Below, piece after piece: positions 32,728-43,499 of a stretch of DNA of 64,000 nucleotides. A program made the position numbers and the translations under genes. The notes beneath the pieces are model-generated. The model was not told the origin of the DNA and ran no database searches. It saw only the letters and a list, made by a program, of their open reading frames with translations. The stretch spans positions 62,001 to 126,000 of the forward strand of contig CAJURM010000006.1 of the NCBI GenBank assembly GCA_910589025.1. The letters run 5' to 3'. The stretch comes from an uncultured Odoribacter sp. (lineage in GTDB: Bacteria > Bacteroidota > Bacteroidia > Bacteroidales > Marinifilaceae). Each line of letters starts with the position of its first letter. Positions within the stretch are counted from its first letter, which is position 1.

Positions 32728-33093
32728 ATGCGCAACGTCCTTTACATCGCTGTCGGTGTACTTTCCGTCATATTGGGCATCATCGGGATATTTATTCCGG
32801 GTTTGCCCACAACGCCATTTTTACTGCTCAGTTCCTGGCTCTTCTACAAAAGTTCCGGACGACTGCACAATTGGCTGCATGGTTCCGTTTTAGGAAAATA
32901 CATCCGCCGTTACGAGGAACGCCGGGGAATGAGCTGGGGCTCCAAATTCGTCTCCATAGCCTGCATGTGGACCATGATCTGTATCTCGGCCTTCGGAGTG
33001 ATTGAAAACGGCCATATACGCCTCCTTTTGCTGATTTTAGGAGGTATCGGAACGGCAAGCGTCTTGTTTATCGTCCCCTCGGCAAAAAAATAA
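32728..33093 (+). CDS. YbaN-like DUF454 inner-membrane protein
   Basis: 121 residues with three or four membrane helices. The N-terminus IAVGVLSVILGIIGIFIPGLPTTPFLLLSSWLFYKSS is the family signature. Function is unknown. It is coupled to the Dus gene and ends at a convergent terminator shared with leuS. Confidence 0.88.
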   Translation: MRNVLYIAVGVLSVILGIIGIFIPGLPTTPFLLLSSWLFYKSSGRLHNWLHGSVLGKYIRRYEERRGMSWGSKFVSIACMWTMICISAFGVIENGHIRLLLLILGGIGTASVLFIVPSAKK

Positions 33094-33112
33094 CGGGACT
33101 TACGCCCCGTTA
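33091..33112. terminator. Bidirectional terminator between DUF454 gene and leuS
   Basis: TAACGGG and CCCGTTA form a seven-pair stem around ACTTACGC. The gene on each strand ends beside it, and an A run precedes the stem on the plus strand, which gives the T run for the minus-strand leuS transcript. Confidence 0.75.
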
Positions 33113-33132
33113 CCTATCTTTCAGCTCTCTTG

Positions 33133-35901
33133 TCAGATAACAATGTTGATGATTTTCTTCGGTACGATAATCATCTTTTTCACCGGTTTTCCATCCAGGT
33201 ATTTCGCCGTTTCCGGTGCTGCCAGGACTGCTGCTTCAATATCGGAATTGGTTGCAGCCAGAGACATATTCAGCTTAAATCTCACTTTCCCGTTAAAAGA
33301 AACCGGATAATCAAAACTATCTTCCGTCAGGTATTTTTCCTCCCATTTAGGAAATACTGTTTCATTTACACTTCCGGCGTGTCCCAAACGGTGCCACAAC
33401 TCCTCTGCAATATGCGGAGCATAGGGAGCAAGTGTGACAATCAACGGCTCCAAAACTGCCTTTTTGTTGCATTTCAAGGCGGTCAGCTCATTGGTTACAA
33501 TCATAAATGCCGGAACAGAAGTATTAAAAGAGAAATTTTCAATATCCGATTCAATTTTCTTAATGGTCTTATGCAGCACCTTCAGCTCTTCCTTCGTAGG
33601 CTCCTCATCCGTGACAATCAATTGGTCGTCATTGACATACAACCGCCAGAATTTTTTCAGGAATTTGAAAACGCCGTCAATGCCTTGCGTATCCCAAGGC
33701 TTATGGGCTTCCAAAGGACCCAGAAACATTTCATATAATCTTAATGTATCGGCTCCGAATTCCTCAATAATATCGTCGGGATTGACCACATTAAACATGG
33801 ATTTGGACATTTTTTCCACAGCCCATCCGCAGATGTATTTCCCGTCTTCAAGGATAAATTCGGCATCGGCAAACTCCGGCATCCAATTTTTGAAAGCCTC
33901 CAGGTCAAGTACATCATTGTGCACAATGTTGACATTAACATGGATTTCCGTCGTATCATACTGATTTTTCAAACCGCAGGAAACGAATGTATTGGTACCC
34001 TGTATGCGGTACACAAAATTGGAGCGACCCTGTATCATCCCCTGATTTATCAGTTTCTTAAAGGGCTCCGGTTCACAAACATACCCCAAATCATACAGGA
34101 AATGATTCCAAAAGCGGGAGTAGATAAGATGTCCGGTGGCATGCTCGGCCCCTCCCAGATACAGGTCTACGTTTCTCCAGTATTCATTGGCTTCGCGGCT
34201 TACCAAAGCCTCATCATTGTGAGGATCCATGTAGCGCAGGTAATAGGCGGAAGAGCCGGCAAATCCCGGCATCGTATTCAGTTCCAAAGGATAGCCCTCC
34301 TCCGTCGTCCAGTTCTTAGCCCGCCCTAAAGGCGGTTCCCCGCTTTCAGTAGGCAGATATTTATCAATCTCCGGCAATTCCAAGGGTAATTTGGACTCAT
34401 CCAGCATATACGGCATATCATCCTTGTAATAAACCGGAAACGGTTCTCCCCAATACCGCTGGCGGCTGAATATAGCATCACGGAGACGGTAATTTATTTT
34501 ACTTTTCCCGATGCCTCTTGCCTCTACCTCTTCGGCAATTTTAGCTATCGCCTGTTTTACTTCCAGCCCGTTGAGCATGCCGCTGTTAATCATCTTCCCC
34601 TCTTTGGCATCGTATGAACTTTCACTTAAGTCTATCGCCTGACCGTTATCAATCACCGGCACAATAGGTAAATCGAATTTCCGGGCAAACGCATAGTCAC
34701 GGCTATCATGAGCCGGAACGGCCATAATGGCTCCCGTACCATAGCCTGCCAGAACATATTCACTGATCCAAACCGGAATGGCTTCATGGGTAAACGGATT
34801 GACAGCATAAGCGCCGGAGAATACTCCCGTCACTTTTTTCACTTCACTCTGTCGTTCGCGTTCCGTACGTTTGGAAACGTAGTCGAGATATTCCTCTACT
34901 GCTTTCTGTTGTGAAGGGGTCACCAATTGCTTCACATAATCACTTTCAGGCGCCAGCACCATAAAGCTCACGCCGAAAATCGTATCGGGACGGGTCGTGA
35001 AAATCTGCAATTTCACATCGCTGTCCTTGACATCGAATATAATATCGGCACCTTGCGAACGGCCAATCCAGTTGCGTTGAATGTCTTTTAACGAATCAGA
35101 CCAGTCAATCGTGTCCAGTCCGTCCAATAAGCGTTGTGCATACGCAGATACGCGCAAAGACCACTGACGCATTTTTTTCTGAACCACCGGATAACCTCCC
35201 CGAACGGAAAGTCCCTCTTTTACCTCATCATTGGCTAAAACAGTACCCAACTGCGGACACCAGTTCACCATCGTGTCGGCTAAGTATGCCAGACGGTAAT
35301 TCAATAAAATCTCCTGTTGTTCTTTCGTGCTTTTGGCTTTCCACTCTTCCGCCGTGAAATGAAATTCTTCCCCGCAGGCCACATTCAACCCTTGGGTTCC
35401 GTTGGTCTCAAAAACTTTTATCAGTGAGGAGACAGGAAGCGCCTTTTTCTCATCGTAAGAGTAAAAACTGTTGAACATCCGGATAAACGCCCACTGTGTC
35501 CATTTATAATAACTGGGGTCACAAGTCCGGACTTCCCTGTCCCAATCGAAAGAGAATCCGATTTTATCCAACTGTTCCCGATAGCGCGCAATATTTTTTT
35601 CTGTCGTGATAGCCGGATGCTGTCCGGTTTGTATGGCATATTGCTCTGCGGGTAAACCATATGCATCGTATCCCATGGGATGCAAAACGTTGAAGCCTTT
35701 CAGACGTTTGAAACGTGAATATATATCGGAGGCAATATAACCGAGAGGATGCCCCACATGCAACCCTGCCCCCGAAGGGTAAGGAAACATATCCAAAACG
35801 TAGTATTTAGGCTTTGAGGCATCGGCTTTGACCTGATAGGTTTTGTTTTCTTTCCAGTAATTTTGCCACTTTTTTTCTACTTCTCTGAAGTTATATTCCA
35901 T
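33133..35901 (-). CDS. leuS: Leucyl-tRNA synthetase
   Basis: 922 residues, the expected length. It charges tRNA-Leu with leucine. Class I signatures are present: the HIGH-like HVGHPLGY near residue 48 and KMSKS in [16 protein letters not shown]. The editing domain includes [20 protein letters not shown]. The C-terminal anticodon-binding region is complete. It is monocistronic on the minus strand between convergent DUF454 and prs. Confidence 0.97.
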   Translation of the reverse strand: MEYNFREVEKKWQNYWKENKTYQVKADASKPKYYVLDMFPYPSGAGLHVGHPLGYIASDIYSRFKRLKGFNVLHPMGYDAYGLPAEQYAIQTGQHPAITTEKNIARYREQLDKIGFSFDWDREVRTCDPSYYKWTQWAFIRMFNSFYSYDEKKALPVSSLIKVFETNGTQGLNVACGEEFHFTAEEWKAKSTKEQQEILLNYRLAYLADTMVNWCPQLGTVLANDEVKEGLSVRGGYPVVQKKMRQWSLRVSAYAQRLLDGLDTIDWSDSLKDIQRNWIGRSQGADIIFDVKDSDVKLQIFTTRPDTIFGVSFMVLAPESDYVKQLVTPSQQKAVEEYLDYVSKRTERERQSEVKKVTGVFSGAYAVNPFTHEAIPVWISEYVLAGYGTGAIMAVPAHDSRDYAFARKFDLPIVPVIDNGQAIDLSESSYDAKEGKMINSGMLNGLEVKQAIAKIAEEVEARGIGKSKINYRLRDAIFSRQRYWGEPFPVYYKDDMPYMLDESKLPLELPEIDKYLPTESGEPPLGRAKNWTTEEGYPLELNTMPGFAGSSAYYLRYMDPHNDEALVSREANEYWRNVDLYLGGAEHATGHLIYSRFWNHFLYDLGYVCEPEPFKKLINQGMIQGRSNFVYRIQGTNTFVSCGLKNQYDTTEIHVNVNIVHNDVLDLEAFKNWMPEFADAEFILEDGKYICGWAVEKMSKSMFNVVNPDDIIEEFGADTLRLYEMFLGPLEAHKPWDTQGIDGVFKFLKKFWRLYVNDDQLIVTDEEPTKEELKVLHKTIKKIESDIENFSFNTSVPAFMIVTNELTALKCNKKAVLEPLIVTLAPYAPHIAEELWHRLGHAGSVNETVFPKWEEKYLTEDSFDYPVSFNGKVRFKLNMSLAATNSDIEAAVLAAPETAKYLDGKPVKKMIIVPKKIINIVI

Positions 35902-35981
35902 AATATGACCGATTTGATTTTTTCATTTGACGTACAAAGATATAAAAGAAAAAAGGAAATGCTATACCGGTAAAAAACGGA

Positions 35982-36022
35982 AAAAGGGCTGAAAAACCTT
36001 TTGACAGTTAAACAGCCCTTTT
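35982..36022 (-). terminator. Terminator of prs
   Basis: AAAAGGGCTG (35982-35991) and CAGCCCTTTT (36013-36022) pair; on the minus strand a T run follows. It ends the prs transcript before the leuS promoter. Confidence 0.8.
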
Positions 36023-36062
36023 GAGTATGGAAAAACAAAGCAGCGTGACTGCCTTGATTTTA

Positions 36063-37001
36063 TTACAAAATAAAATGATCGCTGATGGATTTGTGTTCTA
36101 CCACGTTTCTGATGGTTTCAGCAAACATACCGGCAACGGAGATGATTTTTATCTTCGGAGACTGCCGTTTCAACGGAATGGAATCAGTAAAAATAACCTC
36201 CTCCAAAGCGGAATTTTCAATTCTTTCATACGCCTCTCCGGAAAGTACGGCATGTGTTGCCACCGCACGCACAGACTTAGCCCCCATTTTACTCAACATG
36301 TCAGCAGCTTTGCAAATGGTTCCTGCAGTGTCGATCATGTCGTCTACAATAACCACGTTTTTCCCTTCCACATTTCCGATAGCCTTCATTTCCGCCACTT
36401 CGTTCGGCCTTTCCCGGGTCTTATGACAAATCACCAATCCGGAGTTAAAGAATTTTGCCCACGAATTGGCTCTTTTTGAACCGCCGATGTCCGGAGATGC
36501 AATGGCCAGGTTATCCAGTTTTAATGACCGGATGTAAGGAGCCAATACGGTTGAACCATACAAATGGTCAACAGGAATATCAAAAAATCCCTGAATCTGG
36601 TCAGCGTGAAGGTCCATCGTCATGATCCGGTCCACACCGGCAGCACGCAACATGTTTGCGACCAGTTTGGCACCAATGGCAACCCTCGGACGATCCTTTC
36701 TGTCCTGACGTGCAAAACCGAAATACGGGATCACGGCAACAACTTTATAGGCAGACGCACGCTTGGCCGCATCGATCAGCATTAATAACTCCATAAGGTT
36801 ATCACTGGGCGGAAATGTAGACTGTACGATGAAAACATGATCACCTCTCACGGTTTCATCATAAGCCGTTGCAAATTCTCCGTCACTGAAATGTAGTAAG
36901 GTTTTTTTCCCGAGTTCCAAATGAATGGATTTGGCAATATTTTCAGCAATATATTTGCTGTTTTCCCCGGAGAAAATCTTAACTTCGGAAAGATCTGACA
37001 T
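36063..37001 (-). CDS. prs: Ribose-phosphate pyrophosphokinase
   Basis: 312 residues. It makes PRPP from ribose 5-phosphate and ATP. The family motifs are clear: FSGENSKYIAENIAK at the start, the PRPP-binding loop NVVIVDDMIDTAGTI, the flexible loop region SGLVICHKTRERPNEVAEM and the metal-binding MDLHADQIQGFFDIPVDHL. Single-gene unit with a terminator downstream. Confidence 0.97.
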   Translation of the reverse strand: MSDLSEVKIFSGENSKYIAENIAKSIHLELGKKTLLHFSDGEFATAYDETVRGDHVFIVQSTFPPSDNLMELLMLIDAAKRASAYKVVAVIPYFGFARQDRKDRPRVAIGAKLVANMLRAAGVDRIMTMDLHADQIQGFFDIPVDHLYGSTVLAPYIRSLKLDNLAIASPDIGGSKRANSWAKFFNSGLVICHKTRERPNEVAEMKAIGNVEGKNVVIVDDMIDTAGTICKAADMLSKMGAKSVRAVATHAVLSGEAYERIENSALEEVIFTDSIPLKRQSPKIKIISVAGMFAETIRNVVEHKSISDHFIL

Positions 37002-37151
37002 AAATTTATTCGTTGATTACACCAATGCAAAAATAATGAATTAATCGAAAACGGAAAAAGAATCATCACGAAAGATTAGCAAACGACTGTATGCCGTTGG
37101 AAATGTAAAAGAAAAGGCTTAAGTTTGTAAAGAACTTTTAAACTGGAAGCT

Positions 37152-38045
37152 ATGCCGTTACCACATTTTGTACGTTTTGACTGGGCCATGAAACGCCTGC
37201 TCCGACATAAAAGCAACTTCGTTGTGCTCGAAGGCTTCCTCAGCAGCCTGTTTGAGGAAAAGATTACCATTTGTAAGATTCTCGAGAGCGAAGGAAACAA
37301 AGAGGACATCACCGACAAATTCAACCGTGTGGACCTGTTGGCAGAAAACAGTAAAGGCGAATTGATTATTATTGAAGTGCAGAATAACCGGGAGCTGGAT
37401 TATTTCCTGCGGATGCTCTATGGCGTATCGAAAGCCGTAACGGAATACATCTCCGAAGGTGATATGTATGAAAAGATTCGTAAGGTGTATTCTGTGAATA
37501 TCGTGTACTTTGACCTCGGTCAGGGAACGGATTACGTGTACCACGGTCGCACGGAGTTCCGGGGCATCCACAACCATGATGTACTGAAACTATCGAAGCA
37601 ACAGTCGGAACGTTTTATTTGTCAGGCAGCGGGGGATTTATTTCCGGAATATTATGTGTTACGGGTGAATGAGTTCGACCAAAAAGCAGTAACACCTTTG
37701 GACGAATGGATTGTTTTCCTTAAAACGGGAGAGATAGGGAACGATACTCAGGCTCCAGGCTTGGCAGAAGCGCGGGAGCGGCTGAAATTTTCGTCTTTGG
37801 ACAAGCAAGACCGTGCGGCTTATTTACGCAATATCGAAAATTTGCGTGTTCAGCGCGGTGTGATAGACACGGCACGGATTGAAGGATTGGAGGAAGGACG
37901 GGCACAAGGAAGAGAAGAGGGGAAAGTGGAAGGAAAAGCTGAAAGCCGTTTGGAAATTGCCCGGAATATGAAATCGCTCGGCATTGCGACAAAGCTTATT
38001 ATCTCGGCGACAGGATTGACAGCCGGAGAAATTGAAAACTTATAA
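37152..38045 (+). CDS. Rpn-family PD-(D/E)XK nuclease-transposase-like protein
   Basis: 297 residues. The core NRVDLLAENSKGELIIIEVQN carries the Asp and Glu-Val-Gln of the PD-(D/E)XK fold. The C-terminus has a repetitive helix EEGRAQGREEGKVEGKAESR, typical of this family. Such proteins are recombination-promoting nucleases that often occur in several scattered copies per genome. It stands alone between prs and the dipeptidase, about 150 and 47 bases from its neighbours. A recently proposed role in phage defence is not testable here. Confidence 0.85.
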   Translation: MPLPHFVRFDWAMKRLLRHKSNFVVLEGFLSSLFEEKITICKILESEGNKEDITDKFNRVDLLAENSKGELIIIEVQNNRELDYFLRMLYGVSKAVTEYISEGDMYEKIRKVYSVNIVYFDLGQGTDYVYHGRTEFRGIHNHDVLKLSKQQSERFICQAAGDLFPEYYVLRVNEFDQKAVTPLDEWIVFLKTGEIGNDTQAPGLAEARERLKFSSLDKQDRAAYLRNIENLRVQRGVIDTARIEGLEEGRAQGREEGKVEGKAESRLEIARNMKSLGIATKLIISATGLTAGEIENL

Positions 38046-38092
38046 CTAAATAACAGGACTCAAAATGATGAGTAATTTAATCTGAAATTTTT

Positions 38093-39460
38093 ATGAAAGG
38101 ACTAAAAGAGTACATCGAAACGAACCAAAACCGTTTTTTGGATGAATTGTTTGAATTAATACGCATTCCATCTGTCTCTTCGATGACAGAACATAAACAG
38201 GACATGTACAAATGTGCTGAAAAATGGAAAGAAATATTGCTGAAAGCAGGTGCAGACAAGGCCGAAGTGTATGAAACAGAAGGTAATCCTGTGACTTATG
38301 GAGAAAAAATAATCGATGCCTCTCTACCCACAGTACTGGTATACGGCCACATGGACGTCATGCCTGTCGATCCGGTAAAATTGTGGAATACAAATCCTTT
38401 TGAACCTGTGATAAAAGACGGAAAAATCTGGGCACGGGGAGCCGATGACGATAAAGGACAGTGTTTCATGCACGCGAAAGCTTTTGAATTCATGGTGAAA
38501 ACAGGTCAGTTGCCCTGCAACGTGAAATTCATGATCGAAGGAGAAGAAGAAATCGGTTCCGCTCACCTGCCTGACTTTTGCAGAAAATACAAAGAGATGC
38601 TGAAAGCCGATGTCATCCTGGTATCAGACACCGGAATGATTGCTCCGGACGTTCCTTCCATCACAACCGGCTTGAGGGGATTAGCCTATTGGCAAATAGA
38701 AATGACCGGTCCGTGCCGGGACCTGCATTCCGGTCTGTTTGGAGGCGCAGTAGCCAACCCGATCAATACCCTGGCTAAAATGCTGAGTCAGATGGTGGAT
38801 GACAAAGGCCATATCACCATTCCCGGATTTTATGATGATGTACTGGTAGTCAGTGAAGCCGAGCGGGCTAAAATGGCAGAAGCCCCTTTCAATACGGAAG
38901 CATACAAAAAAGCAATTTGCGTAGACGAACTCTTCGGCGAAGAAGGATATACCACCAATGAAAGAACCGGAATCCGTCCCACGTTCGATATTTGCGGAAT
39001 CTGGGGAGGCTATACGGGCGAAGGTTCAAAAACGATATTGCCGTCAAAAGCGTTCGCAAAAGTTAGCTGCCGGTTGGTACCCAACCAGAAACATGAGAAA
39101 ATTGCCCAGTTGTTTAAAGAATATTTCGAGTCGATAGCTCCGGCCTATGTGAAAGTGGAAGTTACTCCGCTGCACGGGGGTGCCGCTTACGTATGTCCTA
39201 TTGACCTGCCTGCATACCAGGCAGCAGAAAAAGCCTATACGGAAGTATACGGCAAAACTCCCATACCTACACGCTCAGGAGGAAGCATACCCGTAATTGC
39301 AGCCTTTGAAGAAATTCTGGGAATTAAATCGATTTTAATGGGCTTCGGACTGGAATCGGACGCCATCCATTCACCCAATGAAAACTATCCTCTGGAACAG
39401 TTCTTCAACGGAATAAAGACCATTCCACTGTTTTACAAGTATTTTACAGAAAAACAATAA
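38093..39460 (+). CDS. M20-family dipeptidase
   Basis: 455 residues. Metal-binding motifs of the M20 family are visible: VYGHMDVMPVDP (first His-Asp), GADDDKGQ, and the catalytic Glu pair in MIEGEEEIGSAH. The later metal residues lie in VSDTGMI and near ESDAIHSPNEN. It hydrolyses short peptides, probably in the cytoplasm as there is no signal peptide. It ends at a strong convergent terminator. Confidence 0.93.
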   Translation: MKGLKEYIETNQNRFLDELFELIRIPSVSSMTEHKQDMYKCAEKWKEILLKAGADKAEVYETEGNPVTYGEKIIDASLPTVLVYGHMDVMPVDPVKLWNTNPFEPVIKDGKIWARGADDDKGQCFMHAKAFEFMVKTGQLPCNVKFMIEGEEEIGSAHLPDFCRKYKEMLKADVILVSDTGMIAPDVPSITTGLRGLAYWQIEMTGPCRDLHSGLFGGAVANPINTLAKMLSQMVDDKGHITIPGFYDDVLVVSEAERAKMAEAPFNTEAYKKAICVDELFGEEGYTTNERTGIRPTFDICGIWGGYTGEGSKTILPSKAFAKVSCRLVPNQKHEKIAQLFKEYFESIAPAYVKVEVTPLHGGAAYVCPIDLPAYQAAEKAYTEVYGKTPIPTRSGGSIPVIAAFEEILGIKSILMGFGLESDAIHSPNENYPLEQFFNGIKTIPLFYKYFTEKQ

Positions 39461-39468
39461 GGTGAACA

Positions 39469-39499
39469 ACATACCCCGGAAAAGTTTTCCGGGGTATGT
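39469..39499. terminator. Strong bidirectional terminator
   Basis: Perfect fifteen-base arms around a single G (ACATACCCCGGAAAA and its complement), with T-rich flanks on both sides. It separates the convergent dipeptidase and YitT-type genes. Confidence 0.9.
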
Positions 39500-39500
39500 T

Positions 39501-40391
39501 TTAATTTTCCTCCTTGAGAGATTTGAATCCGTGCCCCAAAATCTCCTTCGAGTCAATCACATTGATAAAAGCATCCGGATCAAGCTCCTGAATCTTATGC
39601 CGCAGAATCATCATTTCACGACGGGTAAGAACAGTATAGATGACATTTCTTTGTTCGCCCTTATACATGCCAACAGCCGGTAAAAGCGTAGCTCCCCGGT
39701 TTATATCTTCGATAATGACTTTCTTTATGGCATCCACCCGGTTAGTTACAATCATCATCGTTTTGTATACGGCGCCTCCCTCCAAAACGACGTCTATCAC
39801 CTTGCCTTCAATAAAAACAACAATCCAGGAATACATGGGCAATGTCCACTCGCCAAATGCCAGAACGGTCGTCAATGTAATGGTGCAATCCACCAATATC
39901 ACCAACTGTCCGAGCGAAATATGAGTATACTTATTCAGAATCATGGCTATAATGTCCGAACCGCCGGAAGTCGCCCTGGATTTAAAAATCATACCGATGC
40001 CGATACCGTATACGATACCCCCGAAAATAGCAGAAAGTAACTGCTGGTTTTCACCGAGTAAAGCCTCATAACCGTAAATCTCATGAATAATCCCCATAAA
40101 AAACGGGATAGCAAAAGTGCAAATCACTGTTTTAATCCCGAAACGGGGACCTAAAAAATAAATCCCTATCAACAGCAACGGAATATCCATGCACAACGCT
40201 GTCAATTCCGTACGCCACCCCATCAAATGGTGCAGAACAATAGACAAACCGTAAGTCCCTCCCGGAGCAAAACGGTTGGGTTCTGCAAAAAGAACCGCTC
40301 CCAATGCAAAAACAAAACACCCTCCCAATAACCACGCATAAGTGATGAAAAAATCCCTGGAGAATAATTTCTCTTTCGTAACAAAAGCCAT
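39501..40391 (-). CDS. YitT-family membrane protein
   Basis: 296 residues from the ATG at 40391. Five membrane helices (for example YAWLLGGCFVFALGAVLFAEP and ITLTTVLAFGEWTLPMYSWIV) are followed by the cytoplasmic DUF2179 domain (KTMMIVTNRVDAIKKVIIEDINRG...). The segment RATSGGSDIIAMIL is the family hallmark. The transported substrate is unknown. Confidence 0.88.
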   Translation of the reverse strand: MAFVTKEKLFSRDFFITYAWLLGGCFVFALGAVLFAEPNRFAPGGTYGLSIVLHHLMGWRTELTALCMDIPLLLIGIYFLGPRFGIKTVICTFAIPFFMGIIHEIYGYEALLGENQQLLSAIFGGIVYGIGIGMIFKSRATSGGSDIIAMILNKYTHISLGQLVILVDCTITLTTVLAFGEWTLPMYSWIVVFIEGKVIDVVLEGGAVYKTMMIVTNRVDAIKKVIIEDINRGATLLPAVGMYKGEQRNVIYTVLTRREMMILRHKIQELDPDAFINVIDSKEILGHGFKSLKEEN

Positions 40392-40626
40392 ACAGAACAA
40401 AATTATAGGTTTGACAGAACAAATTTATAAATTGTTTTTAGCATTATTTTTCTGTTTCAGTCAAACATTTAATTTTCTATCTTTCTCACAAACAAACACA
40501 TGACCCTTTCAAAGAGTGCATATTCATACAACCTCCGGAATAATTATACAGAATCGCTAAGCCATCTTCCGGTAGAACCATTTTTTGCGGCAAGCATTCA
40601 TTCCGGCAAATCAGCGACGGACACTA

Positions 40627-41580
40627 TCATCTCATTTTCTTTCGGTTTCTGAACAAACCGTGTTGTATTTCTCCCCGGTCCGGGCGAATCAGATAAGTAA
40701 TATCCAACAAAGGAAGAATGGAAAATTGATTTTTACGTGTATAATTGGCTGTCGGTGTGTTCACATCAACCATTTCTGTCGACTGGCTTTCGGAAATTTT
40801 CATATAGGCAGCCTTACAGGAGGCGGAAATCCCAATCCGACGTGAAACGTAATAAGTTAATCTGACATTACTTTCGGCAGCAAAGTCTTCGGTAAAACCA
40901 ATGCTGTAATACAAAGCATTCACACTGTAATGAAAAGCCCTGGAAAAATAAGAATCAAATTGCAACCCTCCGTAATACAAGACCTCATTTTGAAAAATCC
41001 GGGTATGATAAAGCGTATGAAACCAATCAAAAGGTTGTATTTGCTTATTGCTTTGGCCGGCATAAAACTCAACACCTGCCCGCAACGTCAGTATTTTTTC
41101 GGCAGCAGGGTCTGGACAACCGGAATTTTGCGGATTCATCAACCAGGAAAACAAAAGCTCATTTCGCATAGCTATGCCATGATTTAACGGAACCGTGTCG
41201 GGAATCAAGTCCTTGATTTGGGTCTTTTGCAGGATTTTCAATAAGGGCCAGGTGTAATACAAATGATGTTCCGAAGAAAGTCTGAAACGGTCGTTTTCCC
41301 ACCAGCGATGTTTTATTCCGACATTAGGCAAAATCCACTCTTCGCCTATGCGGAACAAGAGTTCTGTCTTTTCAGTCATACCCACTCTGGAGGTATTAAA
41401 AAGGCTGAGTTCCGCCCCCTCATTTTTGATAATACCGGCAGTCCCCGTATGCCAGGCTGAAACGACCGGACGCCCCTTGCTCCGAATGGCATTATCCCTT
41501 TGAAGCCATTTAACAGCATCCTGTGCCACCATACACTGGCAACTTATAATAAAAACGAACAATAAATATACTTTTACCAT
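40627..41580 (-). CDS. Exported protein of unknown function, possible outer-membrane barrel
   Basis: 317 residues with a signal peptide (MVKVYLLFVFIISCQCMVAQ). The mature part alternates polar and hydrophobic residues in a beta-barrel manner (FRLSSEHHLYYTWPLLKIL, YGGLQFDSYFSRAFHYSVNALYYSIG). It overlaps the 3' end of nadD by seven bases, so the two are co-transcribed with nadD first. No family is recognised. Confidence 0.65.
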   Translation of the reverse strand: MVKVYLLFVFIISCQCMVAQDAVKWLQRDNAIRSKGRPVVSAWHTGTAGIIKNEGAELSLFNTSRVGMTEKTELLFRIGEEWILPNVGIKHRWWENDRFRLSSEHHLYYTWPLLKILQKTQIKDLIPDTVPLNHGIAMRNELLFSWLMNPQNSGCPDPAAEKILTLRAGVEFYAGQSNKQIQPFDWFHTLYHTRIFQNEVLYYGGLQFDSYFSRAFHYSVNALYYSIGFTEDFAAESNVRLTYYVSRRIGISASCKAAYMKISESQSTEMVDVNTPTANYTRKNQFSILPLLDITYLIRPDRGEIQHGLFRNRKKMR

Positions 41581-42146
41581 CTCTGCCGATAATAGTTGAG
41601 AACCAAGTCATGCACTTCTGCCGGAACAAAAGGTGTAATATCTTCTCCATTCTTTATTTTCTCCCTGATCTCCGTTGAAGAAACGGGAAACAAGGGTGCA
41701 TTTACAAAACGAATCCGGGAATCGCCAATCTCCCCCTGCAAGGAAGAACCGCCCCGGGGATAAACCAATACGGAATACTTCTGACGGATAGCTTCATACC
41801 CTTTCCACATAGGAAAATTCTTTAAATTATCCTCTCCCATAATCAGGGCAAAACACTCTTCGGGATTCAAGCGAGAAAACTGATTTAACGTATCTATCGT
41901 ATAGGAGGGTCTGGGCATAGATAACTCAATATCACTGACCTCCATACGTTCATCACCCGCTACAGCTTTTGCAGCAATCTCTATTCTTTTTTCAGCATCA
42001 AGCAACTCCTGTCCTTTTTTGAAGGGATTTTGCGGACTCACAACAAACAATATCCGGTCAACAAACCCCTGTTCCAAAAGACAACGGGCTATTTGCAGGT
42101 GTCCCCTGTGTATAGGATTAAACGATCCGAAAAAAAGTCCCGTCAT
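41574..42146 (-). CDS. nadD: Nicotinate-nucleotide adenylyltransferase
   Basis: 190 residues. It adenylates nicotinate mononucleotide in NAD synthesis. The nucleotidyltransferase motif GLFFGSFNPIHRGHL includes the HxGH signature, and the C-terminal VSSTEIREKI is the ISSTxIR motif. The gene overlaps the downstream exported-protein gene. Confidence 0.94.
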   Translation of the reverse strand: MTGLFFGSFNPIHRGHLQIARCLLEQGFVDRILFVVSPQNPFKKGQELLDAEKRIEIAAKAVAGDERMEVSDIELSMPRPSYTIDTLNQFSRLNPEECFALIMGEDNLKNFPMWKGYEAIRQKYSVLVYPRGGSSLQGEIGDSRIRFVNAPLFPVSSTEIREKIKNGEDITPFVPAEVHDLVLNYYRQRW

Positions 42147-42308
42147 ACAACTCTGATAATAAAAAGGTTTGCTTTGATTGTTCTCTCCCTCCGAATATAA
42201 TTTTTATTCAATTTCAAATATAGAATTTATTATCTATTTTTGGCACCGCTTAGCGGAAAATATAACAAACACGGTAAGCATCCGGAAACTTTAAAGAACA
42301 GAGCAGAC

Positions 42309-42917
42309 ATGATAAGTTTTATTACCATTATCGACTACATCGGAACTTTTGCTTTTGCCATCAGTGGAATCCGTCTGGCTTCGGCAAAACAATTTGACTG
42401 GTTCGGGGCTTATGTCGTAGGACTGGCTACAGCCATCGGAGGAGGAACTTTGAGGGACATCTTGTTGGGTGTCACTCCTTTCTGGATGCTGCAACCAGCT
42501 TATCTTGTCGTTACCGCCTGTGCCCTCGGCTTTGTTATTGTTTTCGGAAAATACGTCATTCACCTGAATAACACCTTTTTTATTTTCGACGCCATCGGCC
42601 TGGGCTTATTTGCCGTGGTTGGGATAGAAAAAAGCCTCTCCTGCGGATTTTCCTTTTGGGTGGCAATCATCATGGGAATGACAACCGGAGCGGCAGGCGG
42701 TGTAATCCGGGATGTATTTATCAATGAAGTTCCTCTGATTTTCAGAAAAGAGATATATGCCCTCGCCTGTGTGTTTGGCGGTTTTGTGTATTACGCCTGT
42801 TTGTACCTGTCTTTGCCGCCAGCCCTGACACAATTTATTGCTGCCACAGGGGTGATTCTGGCACGTGTGCTGTCGGTAAAATACCACATCAGCTTGCCGG
42901 TACTGAAAGGACAGTAA
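42309..42917 (+). CDS. TRIC-type (UPF0126) cation channel family protein
   Basis: 202 residues from the ATG at 42309, since the 23 codons upstream are non-conserved in type. Seven membrane helices, built as two repeats each with the glycine-rich signature: GLATAIGGGTLRDIL and GMTTGAAGGVIRDVF. Prokaryotic TRIC homologs conduct monovalent cations as trimers. It is convergent with gmk. Confidence 0.9.
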   Translation: MISFITIIDYIGTFAFAISGIRLASAKQFDWFGAYVVGLATAIGGGTLRDILLGVTPFWMLQPAYLVVTACALGFVIVFGKYVIHLNNTFFIFDAIGLGLFAVVGIEKSLSCGFSFWVAIIMGMTTGAAGGVIRDVFINEVPLIFRKEIYALACVFGGFVYYACLYLSLPPALTQFIAATGVILARVLSVKYHISLPVLKGQ

Positions 42918-42924
42918 AATATCT

Positions 42925-43491
42925 TTATGGCCGGCTTAAAAACTCTCTGACAGTTTTTTCCGCATTGGAAAGAGCTGTTTCCAATTGGTCGTTGACAATA
43001 ATGGTATCGAACTGAGGGGCAAAACTCATTTCATACAAAGCCTTATTTACTCTTTCCTCAATTTTTTCAAGGGTATCGGTAGCTCTTCCGATAAGTCTTT
43101 TTTGCAACTCTTCAATGGAAGGAGCCTGAATAAAGATAGCAAGGGCGTCATGGCCGAATTTTTTCTTGATATTGAGGCCGCCAATGACATCCACATCAAA
43201 AACCACCGTGTGATTTTTTTGCCATATCCGGTCAATTTCGGATAATAACGTACCGTAAAAACAACCGGGATAAACTTCCTCCCATTCCAGAAGTTCATTG
43301 TTTGCTATCTTCCGCTTAAACTCTTCCTGGGAAAAAAAATAATACTCTTTACCGTTTTGCTCCTGGCCCCGCGGACAGCGACAGGTGGCGGACACGGAAA
43401 ACTCAAGTCCCAAATCTTTTTTTAACAGATGATTGACAATGGTACTTTTGCCCGAGCCGCTTGGTGCTGAAAAGATGATTACTTTTCCCAT
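42925..43491 (-). CDS. gmk: Guanylate kinase
   Basis: 188 residues. It phosphorylates GMP to GDP. Walker A is SAPSGSGKSTIV at the N-terminus, and the GMP-binding region SVSATCRCPRGQEQNGKEYYF follows. The gene lies nine bases after yicC, with which it forms a minus-strand operon. Confidence 0.96.
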   Translation of the reverse strand: MGKVIIFSAPSGSGKSTIVNHLLKKDLGLEFSVSATCRCPRGQEQNGKEYYFFSQEEFKRKIANNELLEWEEVYPGCFYGTLLSEIDRIWQKNHTVVFDVDVIGGLNIKKKFGHDALAIFIQAPSIEELQKRLIGRATDTLEKIEERVNKALYEMSFAPQFDTIIVNDQLETALSNAEKTVREFLSRP

Positions 43492-43499
43492 GAATGTAA

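Noticed and set aside
37152..38045. Active transposon at the Rpn-type gene
   Set aside because: No flanking inverted or direct repeats were seen; the gene is a stand-alone nuclease-family member.
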